DNA of 64,000 nucleotides from Labrys wisconsinensis (GTDB lineage Bacteria > Pseudomonadota > Alphaproteobacteria > Rhizobiales > Labraceae): the NCBI RefSeq assembly GCF_030814995.1, contig NZ_JAUSVX010000024.1, forward strand, positions 39,862 through 103,861, in the 5' to 3' direction. The notes under the pieces were generated by a model. The model made no database searches. It was not told the origin of the DNA and saw only the letters and a program-made list of their open reading frames with translations. The position numbers and the translations under genes are program-made. This document shows positions 23,862 to 32,413 of the stretch, piece after piece. Positions within the stretch are counted from its first letter, which is position 1; each line of letters opens with the position of its first letter.

Positions 23862-25493
23862 ATGTTGGCGCGGTTGCTCCAGGCTCTGTCCCTCCTGACG
23901 TGCGCAGGCCCAGCCTTGGCCGACAAGCGACCTGTGTCAATGGGAGGCCCTGCCGTGATAAGGCTCCTGTTCGCCCTTTTCTTCGCTTTCCTCGGCTCGG
24001 CTGACGCTTATGCTGACACAAAGTCCATTGTCGTGGAGCCAGCGGTTAAGATGACTGGCAGCCGCGTTGCCCTGGTTGTTGGCATAGACCACTACGCCCG
24101 TGGCACCGGACACATTTTCGCCCCCGATCTTGCCAATCCGATCAATGATGCTGGAGCGATGCGCGATGCGCTGACCAAGCTCGGCTTCTCGGTTGTTTAC
24201 GGGGAAGACTTAGGCAAGGAAGAATTCGAAGCCGCTCTCGATAACTTCGAGGACCACGCAAGGAGTGCCGACATCGCACTCGTGTATTTCTCCGGTCATG
24301 GCTCTACTTTCGAGGATGAGCCCTATTTGGTGCCGGCAGATGCGACCTTTGATGAATTGCGCCAAACGGAACGAAAACTTATTAAAGTCGAAGACGTTCT
24401 TAAAAGGCTGCGGCAAATCAAGGGCGTGCGTATAGCGTTGTTTGATGCTTGCCGGAACAACGAGGCGGAACAAATCCTGAAGCAACAAGTCGCGGGCACC
24501 AAAAGAGCTGTAGCGCAGACGCGTGGCCTTGGTCGAGTTCAACACCCGCCTGACGGCCTTATCGTCATGTACGCAGCACAGTTCCTACAGACCGCAGATG
24601 ATCAGGCTGCAGGGAGCGACAGCCATCACTCGCCATTTACCGCCGCACTTCTCGATAAGTTGCCGACGCCGGACGAAAATATCACCACTGTGCTCGAAGA
24701 CGTTGCTCGCTCCGTAATCGACCTTACCGATGGTCACCAAATTCCGGAACTCGTCATCGACCTCTTTGACAAATTCCAACTGGTCGGCTCCGGAGCGCTT
24801 GTCCCGACATCGAGCACGACAGCGCCTGCACCGGCGCCCCTCCCACAGCAGCCGACGGTGACGGCGCCGGTCAGCCCGGCGCCAGCCCCGGTGACCGAGT
24901 GCGACCGCTTGGCGGCCGCTCCCGATGACATTGATAGGGCCCACGCCGGCGTCGCGTCAGCCAAGATCGACGCGCCGGTGGCTGAGGCTGCCTGCCTGGA
25001 AGCGGTGCAGAAATTCCCACGCGAACGCCGCCTGCTCTTCCAGCTCGGCAGAGCGTTCGACGCCGGGGGGAATTATCACAAGGCCGTTCTCTGGTACCAG
25101 AAGGCCGCCGATCTCGGCCATGCCGAGGCTATGAACAACATCGGCCATCTGTATCACTACGGCTATCTGTACTACGACTACGGCCATGGCCCTAAGCAGT
25201 CCTATGGTGAGGCCCTGCATTGGTACCAGAGGGCTGCGGACCTCGGCGATGCCAACGCCATGAAAGACATTGGCGTTCTTTACGACGAAGGTCGTGGTAT
25301 GAAAGTGGACTATGCCGAAGCCATGAATTGGTATCGGAAAGCTGCCAATCTCGGCAATGCCGAGGCCATGAAGCGTATTGGCCATCTGTACGACAAAGGT
25401 CTTGGCGTGAAGCAGGACCACGCCGAGGCCAAGCGCTGGTACCAGATGGCCACCGGTTCCACTAACGACGACGGTTTCTCGATGATGCCGTAG
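23862..25493 (+). CDS. Secreted caspase-family (C14) protease with SEL1 repeats
   Basis: 543-residue protein. The N-terminus has two successive signal-like segments, one from residue 1 (LLQALSLLTCAGPALA) and one from Met27 (IRLLFALFFAFLGSADAYA), so the start could be 23862 or 23940. The caspase domain spans about residues 65-315, with the catalytic dyad His146 in YFSGHGS and Cys197 in FDACRNN. A Pro/Thr/Ala-rich linker (about 318-345) leads to about three and a half SEL1 repeats (410-535; for example YAEAMNWYRKAANLGNAEAM). SEL1 repeats bind proteins. Base composition is lower in GC than the neighbours and the gene lies between two 170-bp direct repeats, signs of transfer. Roles proposed for bacterial orthocaspases include programmed death and stress or phage response; none can be assigned here. 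Confidence 0.9.
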   Translation: MLARLLQALSLLTCAGPALADKRPVSMGGPAVIRLLFALFFAFLGSADAYADTKSIVVEPAVKMTGSRVALVVGIDHYARGTGHIFAPDLANPINDAGAMRDALTKLGFSVVYGEDLGKEEFEAALDNFEDHARSADIALVYFSGHGSTFEDEPYLVPADATFDELRQTERKLIKVEDVLKRLRQIKGVRIALFDACRNNEAEQILKQQVAGTKRAVAQTRGLGRVQHPPDGLIVMYAAQFLQTADDQAAGSDSHHSPFTAALLDKLPTPDENITTVLEDVARSVIDLTDGHQIPELVIDLFDKFQLVGSGALVPTSSTTAPAPAPLPQQPTVTAPVSPAPAPVTECDRLAAAPDDIDRAHAGVASAKIDAPVAEAACLEAVQKFPRERRLLFQLGRAFDAGGNYHKAVLWYQKAADLGHAEAMNNIGHLYHYGYLYYDYGHGPKQSYGEALHWYQRAADLGDANAMKDIGVLYDEGRGMKVDYAEAMNWYRKAANLGNAEAMKRIGHLYDKGLGVKQDHAEAKRWYQMATGSTNDDGFSMMP

Positions 25494-25503
25494 ATGTAGA
25501 GGT

Positions 25504-25673
25504 GCGCAATCATCGACGATTTCCGACTCAAATTGATTGAGACTATCCGGGGAGCCTGACGCACACTCCGTGAGGCTGGGCGCAGGCCTTGTGAGACGGA
25601 GGCGTAATCGGCCCGGGCTGACGGACGCTGTTTGAGACGTATGCTCTCGGAGCGGATTTCGATCAGTCCGGAC
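25504..25673. repeat. Direct repeat, right copy (flanks caspase gene)
   Basis: 170-base partner of 23496-23664, starting eleven bases after the caspase stop codon. The first bases of the two copies are exactly 2,008 bases apart. The stop codon of the small minus-strand ORF lies inside the right end of this copy. Confidence 0.85.
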
Positions 25674-25884
25674 CTGCCTTCTCCCGCAGAACCGGCAGCC
25701 GGGCGATCTGCCTGGCCAGGCTCTCGGCCTGCTCCCGGTCCGGTATGTAGGGATGCCGGCCCACGTCGTAATAGATGTGGCAGACCGGAAAGCCGGTGGC
25801 GTCCACGATCCGGAAGCTTTTGCCCTGCTGCTGATCGTCCAGGGCGGCGGGAATTCCCGATCCTTGTCCAGTTTTTGGCATCAA
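25663..25884 (-). CDS. Small conserved hypothetical protein
   Basis: 73-residue protein with the pattern FRIVDATGFPVCHIYYD and QAESLARQIARLPVL, which resembles a family of short uncharacterised proteins frequent in this bacterial order (a V-D-A-x-G-x-P strand pair followed by a helix ending in I-A-x-L-P). No signal peptide or membrane segment. Start is uncertain: the listed frame begins with TTG-ATG, while GGAGAGCC-ATG nearby is in another frame. A decayed partial copy exists at 23692-23769. Function unknown. Confidence 0.5.
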   Translation of the reverse strand: MMPKTGQGSGIPAALDDQQQGKSFRIVDATGFPVCHIYYDVGRHPYIPDREQAESLARQIARLPVLREKAGPD

Positions 25885-25923
25885 CCATGCTCATGGCTCT
25901 CCTGGGACCGACAGCCGCAACCT

Positions 25924-26058
25924 TCACGTCGGCAGGCCGGCGGCGCGCATTTCATCCAGCAATTCCTGCCTCCGACCCGGATCCAGCTCACTGCGGAACA
26001 ACTGGCGGATCTCTGCCGGCCTGGCGTCGAACTGCTCTGCGAGGCTGCCGAGCCGCTG
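25924..26058 (-). pseudogene. 3' remnant of an unidentified gene
   Basis: The minus strand reads LAEQFDARPAEIRQLFRSEL, then DPGRRQELLDEMRAAGLPT and a stop, which looks like a genuine helical protein C-terminus. No start codon or upstream part is found, because at about 26050-26058 the sequence becomes the methyltransferase remnant on the opposite strand. It appears to be a gene tail cut at a recombination junction. The family was not recognised. Confidence 0.4.
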
Positions 26059-26624
26059 CGGGTCGGGCCCATCGCTCCCTCGGGAAAGGCGCTCGCAGAC
26101 CTCATCACGAGCGAAATCACTCCTGCCACAGGCCCGGTCATCGAGCTCGGGCCTCGCACTGGGTGTTCACGGCCCGGCTTCTTGCCCGTGGCGTGCGGCC
26201 CGAGGATCTCACGTTGATCGAGTATGGCTCCGAGTTCGCAACGCTCCTGGAGAGCTACCATCCAACCGCGACCGTAATCCGCATGGACGCCGCGCGTCTC
26301 TCACGCATCGAGCTTCAGACGGGCGCCCGCGCCGGCGCCGTCATCAGCGGCCTGCCGCTCTTGAGCATGCCCACATGCAAGGTGATGCGCATTCTCGACG
26401 GCGCGTTCCGGCATCTGGCTCCGGGCGGCGGAGTCTGTCAGTTCGCCTACGCGGCCCGTTGCCCCGTTGCGCGCCCCTTTCTCGATCGCCTCGGGCTCCG
26501 GTCGATCTTCATTGGGCGGACGATGCTGAATGCGCCACCAGCCAGCGTTTACCGGATTTGTCGACGCCGGCCTTGGATGGGCTCGGCCCAAGGCGATGGG
26601 GCTGGCCCCGCCTCAACGGGCTGA
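26050..26624 (+). pseudogene. Frameshifted PmtA-like SAM methyltransferase remnant
   Basis: Two frames together give a phospholipid N-methyltransferase-like protein: first PLRVGPIAPSGKALADLI followed by GPVIELGPRTG (SAM-binding motif I), then, after a one-base shift near 26160, VFTARLLARGVRPEDLTLIE, ISGLPLLSMP (family hallmark) and FRHLAPGGGVCQFAYAARCP. The N-terminal 40 residues or so are missing and the C-terminus is degraded (ends PASTG). A functional copy would have about 200 residues in one frame. Confidence 0.7.
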
Positions 26625-26913
26625 CAGCAACTCTGGATCGATGCACGTTATTGCGACGGATAGATCCCCAGGGGCGACAGATGAACTCCGGCGGGCAGCG
26701 GGTTTGCGGTTGTCAGTACAGTCGTCACCCAAATAATCCTGGGCCGTAGCACTTCCAAGGCAGTACTCTGGAGGTCTTTAGTGTCCGAAAATCCGTCCAA
26801 CAGTACAGATTTGACCTCGAAGATCATCGTTGATTTCTCAGCAGAATTTGCCATGATACGTGCTGGGTGAAGCGCTTCGCACGTTTCGTTGCGCGGGCGC
26901 CGATCCCGTCCCG
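26625..26913. other. Intergenic, no gene recognised
   Basis: About 290 bases of lower-GC sequence between the methyltransferase remnant and the P-loop kinase gene. Short open frames occur on both strands but none has a ribosome-binding site or a recognisable protein pattern. Probably decayed island sequence. Confidence 0.5.
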
Positions 26914-27495
26914 TCAGCCCTTCCCTCCTGACCGGCCGGCCCGCACCGCCTCGATTGCGGCGATGCAGCGCGCCAGCATGTCAGGCATCGGCACCGTGGT
27001 GTCGATCACCGCATGCGGTACGTCGATCGCCTCGAAGACGCGGCCGATGCGCGCGGCCTTTTCCGGGTCGCGCTGGGCCCGGACATTGCGCGGGTCGGCG
27101 AGCCCGTGGCGCAGGCGCCCCTCGATGATCTCGGGCGGAGCGACGCAGTGCAGCACCAGGAGGTCGGCGGCGTGGGTCTCGGCCAGGGCCTTGACCACGG
27201 CGATCTCCGCCTTGCGCGAGAACGGCTTGCCGTCGACGATGACGAAGCCCGGCTGCTTGTGGCGCAGGAGATAGGTCAGCACGCCGAGCAGCGCATCGGT
27301 GCCGACCTCGTTCTGCGCCGCGCTGTAGTCGAGGAAGGCCTCGGGAAAGATCGCGTCGCGAATGTCGTCGCGGTTGAGCACCACGGCGTCGATGCGCGGC
27401 GCCAAGGCGCGGGCGAGCGTGGTCTTGCCGGCGCCGGGCAGGCCGACCAGCAGGATCACCAGCGGCGGGGATCGGGGCGGAGACGGGGGCGACAC
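26914..27495 (-). CDS. P-loop small-molecule kinase (AAA_33/zeta-like family)
   Basis: 193-residue nucleotide-binding protein. Walker A is VGLPGAGKTTLARAL near the N-terminus and a Walker-B-like segment is FVIVDGKPFSR; GRLRHGLADPRNVRAQRDPE is a lid-like segment rich in Arg. The form resembles gluconate-kinase-like or zeta-type P-loop kinases that phosphorylate sugars or nucleotides. The start is GTG at 27495, one base after the aldolase stop, so it is last in the sugar operon and may phosphorylate a sugar intermediate. Substrate unknown. Confidence 0.8.
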   Translation of the reverse strand: MSPPSPPRSPPLVILLVGLPGAGKTTLARALAPRIDAVVLNRDDIRDAIFPEAFLDYSAAQNEVGTDALLGVLTYLLRHKQPGFVIVDGKPFSRKAEIAVVKALAETHAADLLVLHCVAPPEIIEGRLRHGLADPRNVRAQRDPEKAARIGRVFEAIDVPHAVIDTTVPMPDMLARCIAAIEAVRAGRSGGKG

Positions 27496-27496
27496 G

Positions 27497-28342
27497 TCAG
27501 GCTGCCCGCCCGGCGGCGCCGAACCAGGCGATCCGCTCCTCCACCGCCGTCACGGCGCGCCGGCGCGCCTCGGCGAAGGGCAGGCGGGTGTCGACCACCG
27601 GATCGGCGGCGCCGTAGACCTCGGTGAAGGTGCTGCGGAAGGCGCCCTTGATAGCGGCGTCGATGTTGATCTTGGCGATGCCGGCGCCGATCAGCGCCCT
27701 GACGGTCTCGGCCGGCACGCTGGTGCCGCCGTGCAGCACCAGCGGCATGCGCAGGGCCGCCGACAGCGCCTCGACCAGCGACACGTCGATCTCGGCGCCG
27801 CTGCCGAGCCGGCCGGGCGTGTTGCCGATGGAGACGGCGAGATAGTCGACGCCGGTGTCGGCGACGAACTTCACCGCCTCCTCGACCGTGGTCTTGCGCT
27901 CGACCACCTCCGCGCCCTCCTCGGCCAGGGTCTCGCCGATCTGCGCCTCGACGCCGACGCCGTGCCGGCGGGCGAGGGCGACGACGCGGCGCACCAGGTC
28001 GACATTCTCGTCGTAGGAGGCGGAGGAGGCGTCGATCATCACCGAATCGAAGCCGGCCTCGATGCACTCGCGCACCGTGTCGTAGTCGGCGCCGTGGTCG
28101 AGATGCAGGATCAGCGGCGCGGCGCTGCGCCGGCGCGCCACCGCGGCCATGGCGGCGAAATAATCGAGCCCGACATGGCGGATGCCGCCCATGGTGGTCG
28201 ACAGCATCACCGGCGCGCGGGTCCTGTCCGCCGCGGTGGCGACGGCCTGCGTCGCCTCGAGGTGATGGGCGTTGAACATGCCGACGGCCCAGCCCTCGCG
28301 GTAGGCGCGGCCGATCCAGTGGGTGGCACTTTCCCTGATCAT
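27497..28342 (-). CDS. Class II ketose-bisphosphate aldolase
   Basis: 281-residue Zn-dependent aldolase of the FbaA/GatY/KbaY family. Zn-binding and active-site segments are LHLDHGADYDTVRECIEAGF, MIDASSASYDEN, AEEGAE, VSIGNTPG (HGxY replaced), VLHGGTS and KINIDA. It should cleave a ketose 1-phosphate or 1,6-bisphosphate to dihydroxyacetone phosphate plus an aldehyde. ATG 28342 overlaps the ROK kinase stop by 4 bases. The enzyme fits after the ROK kinase in a sugar pathway. Confidence 0.9.
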   Translation of the reverse strand: MIRESATHWIGRAYREGWAVGMFNAHHLEATQAVATAADRTRAPVMLSTTMGGIRHVGLDYFAAMAAVARRRSAAPLILHLDHGADYDTVRECIEAGFDSVMIDASSASYDENVDLVRRVVALARRHGVGVEAQIGETLAEEGAEVVERKTTVEEAVKFVADTGVDYLAVSIGNTPGRLGSGAEIDVSLVEALSAALRMPLVLHGGTSVPAETVRALIGAGIAKINIDAAIKGAFRSTFTEVYGAADPVVDTRLPFAEARRRAVTAVEERIAWFGAAGRAA

Positions 28343-29145
28343 GCGGTTTCCTTCAGGAGCAGCGCGGCGCCGCGGAGATTGGGATCCGCAACGCTGCTGT
28401 GGACGAGATCCGGCCGGGCGAGGCCGGGATAGGAGAGGCGCGGCAGCAGGGCCTCCAGCCGGGCGAGGTCGAACCAGGCCTGGTTGAGCGCGCCGCCGGT
28501 GAGGATGATGCGTTCGGGCTCGATCAGCGTCGCCGCCGCGCCGAGGGCCTGGGCGAGCGCCTGCAGGGCGCGGTCGCCATCGCCGCCGGCTTCGTTGGCG
28601 AGGCCCGAGGCGAAGGCGCACAGGCACCCGGCATTGCCGCAATAGCAGCGCCGGCCGCCCGGCCGCACCACCATGTGGCCGATGGCATTGGCCGCTCCGG
28701 AGGCGCCGCGCCAGACGCGGCCGTCGAGGATGAGGGCATGGCCGATGCCGGTGCCGACGGCGACATAGAGCGCCGAGCGGCTCGTCCTGGCCTGGCCGAG
28801 GCGAGCCTCGTAGAGCGCGCCGCAGAAGACGTCGGTGTCGACCGCGGCGGGCCGGCCGAAGGCCTCGGCGATCAGGGCCCGCAGCGGCACGTCGGACCAG
28901 CCGATGTTCTCGGCGCGGACGACGCGGCCGTCGCGGTCGACCACCGCGGCGGCGGAGATGCCGATGCCGCCGAGATCGGCCGGGCGCAGGCCCCAGGCGG
29001 CGAGGACGCTCTCGACCAGGGCGAGGAAGGCGGGCGGCGTCATGCCGTCGGGGCGGCGCTGGTGGTGCTCGCGCCGGAACGGGCCGGCGCCGTCGCCGAG
29101 CGCGAGCCTGATACGGGTGCCGCCGAGATCGATCGCCAGGTTCAT
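28339..29145 (-). CDS. ROK-family sugar kinase
   Basis: 268-residue ROK kinase. The ATP-binding motif LAIDLGGTRIRLALGDG starts the protein; VAVGTGIGHALILDG and the Zn-binding cluster CYCGNAGCLCAFASG follow, with IGHMVV giving the His ligand. It phosphorylates a hexose or amino sugar entering through the adjacent transporter. The ATG at 29145 overlaps the permease stop by 4 bases. No N-terminal DNA-binding domain, so it is a kinase and not a ROK repressor. Confidence 0.92.
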   Translation of the reverse strand: MNLAIDLGGTRIRLALGDGAGPFRREHHQRRPDGMTPPAFLALVESVLAAWGLRPADLGGIGISAAAVVDRDGRVVRAENIGWSDVPLRALIAEAFGRPAAVDTDVFCGALYEARLGQARTSRSALYVAVGTGIGHALILDGRVWRGASGAANAIGHMVVRPGGRRCYCGNAGCLCAFASGLANEAGGDGDRALQALAQALGAAATLIEPERIILTGGALNQAWFDLARLEALLPRLSYPGLARPDLVHSSVADPNLRGAALLLKETA

Positions 29146-29960
29146 TTGATGCCCGCCGCGACGGCGCCCTCGATGAAATGCTTCTGGAAGGCGGCGAAGA
29201 ACAGGGTGGTCGGCACGGCGCCGAAGATCGAGACCGCCATCACCTGCCCATATTGCGTGTTGAAGGCGCTCTGGAACGCGGCCATGCCGAGCGGCAGGGT
29301 TCTCAGGCTGTCGTCGGAGGCGACGATCAGCGGCCAGAGATAGCTGTTCCAGTTGAGGTTGAAGGTCAGCACCGCGACGACCACCACGCTCGGCAGCACC
29401 ATCGGCATGACGATCGAGACCAGGATGCGCCATTCGCTCGCCCCGTCGATGCGCGCCGCCTCGATATAGGCGTCGGGGATGGCCAGCATGGCCTGGCGCA
29501 GGATGAAGATGCCGACCACGTTGAAGGCGGTGGGCAGCAGCAGCGCCGCATAGCTGTTGGCCCAGCCCAGCGCATGGATCTCCAGGAACAGCGGGATGAC
29601 GATCGCCTCCAGCGGGATCATCACCGAGGCGAACACGAGGAAGCCGACCAGCCCGGCGCCGCGATAGGAGAACTTGGCGAGGCTGTAGCCGGCGAGCGCG
29701 CCGAGCACGATGGTGACCGCCACCGAGACCAGCGCCGCCAGGACCGAGTTGAGGAGGTAGGTCAGGAAGGGCCGCTGGCCGAAGGACGAGGTGAAGTTGC
29801 TCCAGCCGGCGCTGCCCATGCTGCCGAGGCCGGTGGAGAAGATCTCGGCATTGGTCTTGAACGCGGCCGAGACCATCCAGGCGATGGGGTAGAGCGTCAG
29901 GACCGCGGCGAAGACCACGACTGCGAGCGGCAGGAGACGGGCGGCGGCCGGCCTATGCAT
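29142..29960 (-). CDS. CUT1 sugar ABC transporter permease (MalG-like)
   Basis: 272-residue membrane protein with six predicted helices and the C-terminal coupling loop YIEAARIDGASEWRILVSIV (EAA motif). N-terminal VFAAVLTLYPIAWMVSAAFK is typical of MalG/UgpE partners. It pairs with the MalF-like product of the upstream gene, whose end it overlaps by 8 bases. Confidence 0.92.
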   Translation of the reverse strand: MHRPAAARLLPLAVVVFAAVLTLYPIAWMVSAAFKTNAEIFSTGLGSMGSAGWSNFTSSFGQRPFLTYLLNSVLAALVSVAVTIVLGALAGYSLAKFSYRGAGLVGFLVFASVMIPLEAIVIPLFLEIHALGWANSYAALLLPTAFNVVGIFILRQAMLAIPDAYIEAARIDGASEWRILVSIVMPMVLPSVVVVAVLTFNLNWNSYLWPLIVASDDSLRTLPLGMAAFQSAFNTQYGQVMAVSIFGAVPTTLFFAAFQKHFIEGAVAAGIK

Positions 29961-30840
29961 GGCGGTCCCTCAGGAGCCAGATCTGCAGGAGGCTGATCAC
30001 CAGGATGCCGCCGAAGAGCACCACGGAATAGGCGCCGGCCCGGCCCATCTCCAGGAAGGAGAAGGAGGTCCTGTAGATCAGCAGCGTCAGGATCTGCGTG
30101 GCGCCGGCCGGCCCGCCATCGGTGAGGATCTGCTGGAAGGCGAAGGTCTTGAGGCCGTTGACCGTGGCCAGGACCACCACCAGGGCGATGGTCGGCTTCA
30201 TCAGCGGCAGCGTCACGTGCCGCATCAGGGCGAAGCCGCCGGCGCCGTCGAGCGAGGCCGCCTCGTAATAGTCGCGCGGGATCGCCAGGAAGCCGGCGAG
30301 GAAGATGATGGTGTAGTAGCTCGTCGCGTGCCACCAGCTCATCAGAATCATGGCCCAGGGGGCATAGGCGCTGGAATTGAGCCAGGCGACCGGCGCCAGG
30401 CCGAGATCGCCGAGGGCGCCGTTGAGCGGCCCCTGGAAGTTGAACAGGAGCTTCCAGGTCAGCGCCACCGAGACCAGGGGCATCACCGAAGGCAGGAAGA
30501 TCAGCGTGCGCCAGAGGCCGCGCGAGCGGCCGATCCGCGTCAGGGCATAGCCGAGGCCGTAGGAGAAGCCGATGACCGGCACCACGGTGTAGACGACATA
30601 CACGATGGTGACGCGCAGCGCGTTGAGGAAGGCCCGGTCGCCCGCGAGCTCGGCGTAGTAGCGCAGGCCGACCCAGCGCGGCGGCGAGAGCAGGTCGTAC
30701 TGGTTGAGGCTGATATAGACCGAGAACAGGATCGGGTAGAGCTGGAAGGCGGCGATGTAGAGGATCGCCGGGACGGCGAAGGCCGCGCCCCAGAGGCCGG
30801 GGCGATGACCCCTCGTGCCGATGATCCCTCTCGTCGCCAT
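29953..30840 (-). CDS. CUT1 sugar ABC transporter permease (MalF/UgpA-like)
   Basis: 295-residue membrane protein with six helices and the coupling loop YYEAASLDGAGGFALMRHVTLP. AVPAILYIAAFQLYPILFSV and LNQYDLLSPPRWVGLRYY near the start are typical of MalF/UgpA. It is separated from the upstream binding-protein gene by 62 bases. No ATP-binding subunit is encoded in this operon. Confidence 0.92.
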   Translation of the reverse strand: MATRGIIGTRGHRPGLWGAAFAVPAILYIAAFQLYPILFSVYISLNQYDLLSPPRWVGLRYYAELAGDRAFLNALRVTIVYVVYTVVPVIGFSYGLGYALTRIGRSRGLWRTLIFLPSVMPLVSVALTWKLLFNFQGPLNGALGDLGLAPVAWLNSSAYAPWAMILMSWWHATSYYTIIFLAGFLAIPRDYYEAASLDGAGGFALMRHVTLPLMKPTIALVVVLATVNGLKTFAFQQILTDGGPAGATQILTLLIYRTSFSFLEMGRAGAYSVVLFGGILVISLLQIWLLRDRHA

Positions 30841-30902
30841 GCTGCTGTCTGTCCTTGCGGGCGCGGGCCGCGGCCCGCGCCGTCCTGTTTCGTGGTCCTG
30901 CG

Positions 30903-32180
30903 TCAGCGGGCGCGGATCTGGTCGATCTCGGCCGCCGCCTGGTCGAGCGCGTCCTTGACCGGCACGCCTTGCGCGAACTGCTCGATGGCGGTCTTGATCG
31001 CGGTGCCTTCCTGCGCCCAGGTCGGCGAGCGCCAGACGAAGGAGCCGTATGTCTGGCCGTCGGCGAAGACGGCGCTGCCGCGCGTCTGCTTGGCGACCTC
31101 AGTGTCGGCCCAGCCCTTGAGCCCGGTGACGTAGCCGGTGGCGGCGAGATAGCCGTCACCGTCCGCGGTCAGGAAGTTCAGGAACTCCCAGGCTTCCTTC
31201 TGGTGCTTGGAGCCGGCGGTGACGGCGAGCGCATAGGAGTTCAGCAGCGTGTGCGGCTGAGCCGGATCGCGCTGCGGCAGCTTGGCGACGACATAGTCCT
31301 TCTTGACCTCGTCGGAGTAGAGCGGCGGGGCCCAGATGCCGGCGATGGCCATGGACTGGCGGCCTTCGCTGAAGTCCTGCAGGGCGTTGACCGGGTTGAC
31401 CGTGGCGAGGTTGGGGCCGCCGAGCCCGTCGGTGATCGGCTTCTGCCAGGTCTCGGTGAAGGCGGCGACGCAGGCCGGCGAGTTGATCGCCGCCTTGCCG
31501 TCGGGCCCGATGACGTCGCAGCCGTACTGCACCAGGATCGGCCAATATTGCTGGGCGTACCAATAGGGATCGAGGTTCCAGACCCAGTTGAAGCCGAGCC
31601 GCGTCACCTTGCCGGCAGCGTCCTTCTTCTGCAGCTTGGCCGAGAGGGCGAAGACGTCCGACCAGGTCTTGGGCCAGTTCTCCGGCTTGGTCACGTCGAT
31701 GCCGATCTCGGCGAAATGCGCCTTGTTGAGGAACAGGGCGAGGGTGTTGAACTCTTCCGGCACGCCGTAGAGCTTGCCGTCGATGGTCAGGCCCGAGAGG
31801 GCCGCCGGCATGTAGCGCGCCTCGATCTCGGCCGCAGACTTGGCGCCGAAGGCGGCGGGATCGGCCTCAGCCAGGATGCCCTTGGCCGCGAATTGCGGAA
31901 AGAGATAGTCGAGCACGTTGACGATGTCGGGCGGGTTGCCGGCGGCGATGGCCGAGAGCAGCTTGACCTCGTAGTCGCCGTGCGGGTCCTCGTGCAGCTT
32001 GATGGTCACGTCCGGGTGCTTGGCCGTGTATTCCGCCGCCTTCTTGGCGATGAAGTCCGTCGCCGGCGGATAGGTGTGGTGCCAGAAGGTGAGTTCCACG
32101 GCCATGGCCGGGCTCGCCAGGGCGAGGGCCAGACCGGCTGCCACGGCCCGGCCGAGCAGAGCTGATTTGAGCGTGCGCAC
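30903..32180 (-). CDS. Sugar ABC transporter substrate-binding protein (family 1)
   Basis: 425-residue periplasmic binding protein. The GTG at 32180 is preferred because GGAGG lies five bases upstream and the protein then starts with a proper signal peptide (KSALLGRAVAAGLALALASP, cleavage after AMA). The mature protein begins VELTFWHHTYPPATDFIAKK, a typical family-1 start. First gene of the leftward sugar operon binding protein, permeases, ROK kinase, aldolase, P-loop kinase. It is divergent from an RpiR-type regulator. Confidence 0.9.
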   Translation of the reverse strand: MRTLKSALLGRAVAAGLALALASPAMAVELTFWHHTYPPATDFIAKKAAEYTAKHPDVTIKLHEDPHGDYEVKLLSAIAAGNPPDIVNVLDYLFPQFAAKGILAEADPAAFGAKSAAEIEARYMPAALSGLTIDGKLYGVPEEFNTLALFLNKAHFAEIGIDVTKPENWPKTWSDVFALSAKLQKKDAAGKVTRLGFNWVWNLDPYWYAQQYWPILVQYGCDVIGPDGKAAINSPACVAAFTETWQKPITDGLGGPNLATVNPVNALQDFSEGRQSMAIAGIWAPPLYSDEVKKDYVVAKLPQRDPAQPHTLLNSYALAVTAGSKHQKEAWEFLNFLTADGDGYLAATGYVTGLKGWADTEVAKQTRGSAVFADGQTYGSFVWRSPTWAQEGTAIKTAIEQFAQGVPVKDALDQAAAEIDQIRAR

Positions 32181-32357
32181 GCGTTCCTCCCGTGATCGCC
32201 GGGCCGTCGTCAGCGGCGCGATCGACCTTGTTGATTGATTTCGGTTCATCGGATCGGCGCCGGCATGGCCGGGATGCATCCGCCGGCAGCCGTCCGTCCG
32301 ATCCTCCGGAAGGTTACAGCGGTACGATAAGCATCGCAATATATGTCATGTCTATTA

Positions 32358-32370
32358 TTTTGATGCAAAA
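32358..32370. promoter_or_regulatory. Candidate RpiR operator
   Basis: Inverted repeat TTTTG-ATG-CAAAA in the AT-rich intergenic region between the sugar operon (start 32180) and the RpiR gene (start 32414). The position suits autoregulation or repression of both directions. Assignment is inference from symmetry and location. Confidence 0.4.
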
Positions 32371-32413
32371 CGTGTCAATCTGGCCGAAGCAAATCAGGCT
32401 GCGAGGCGATGCG

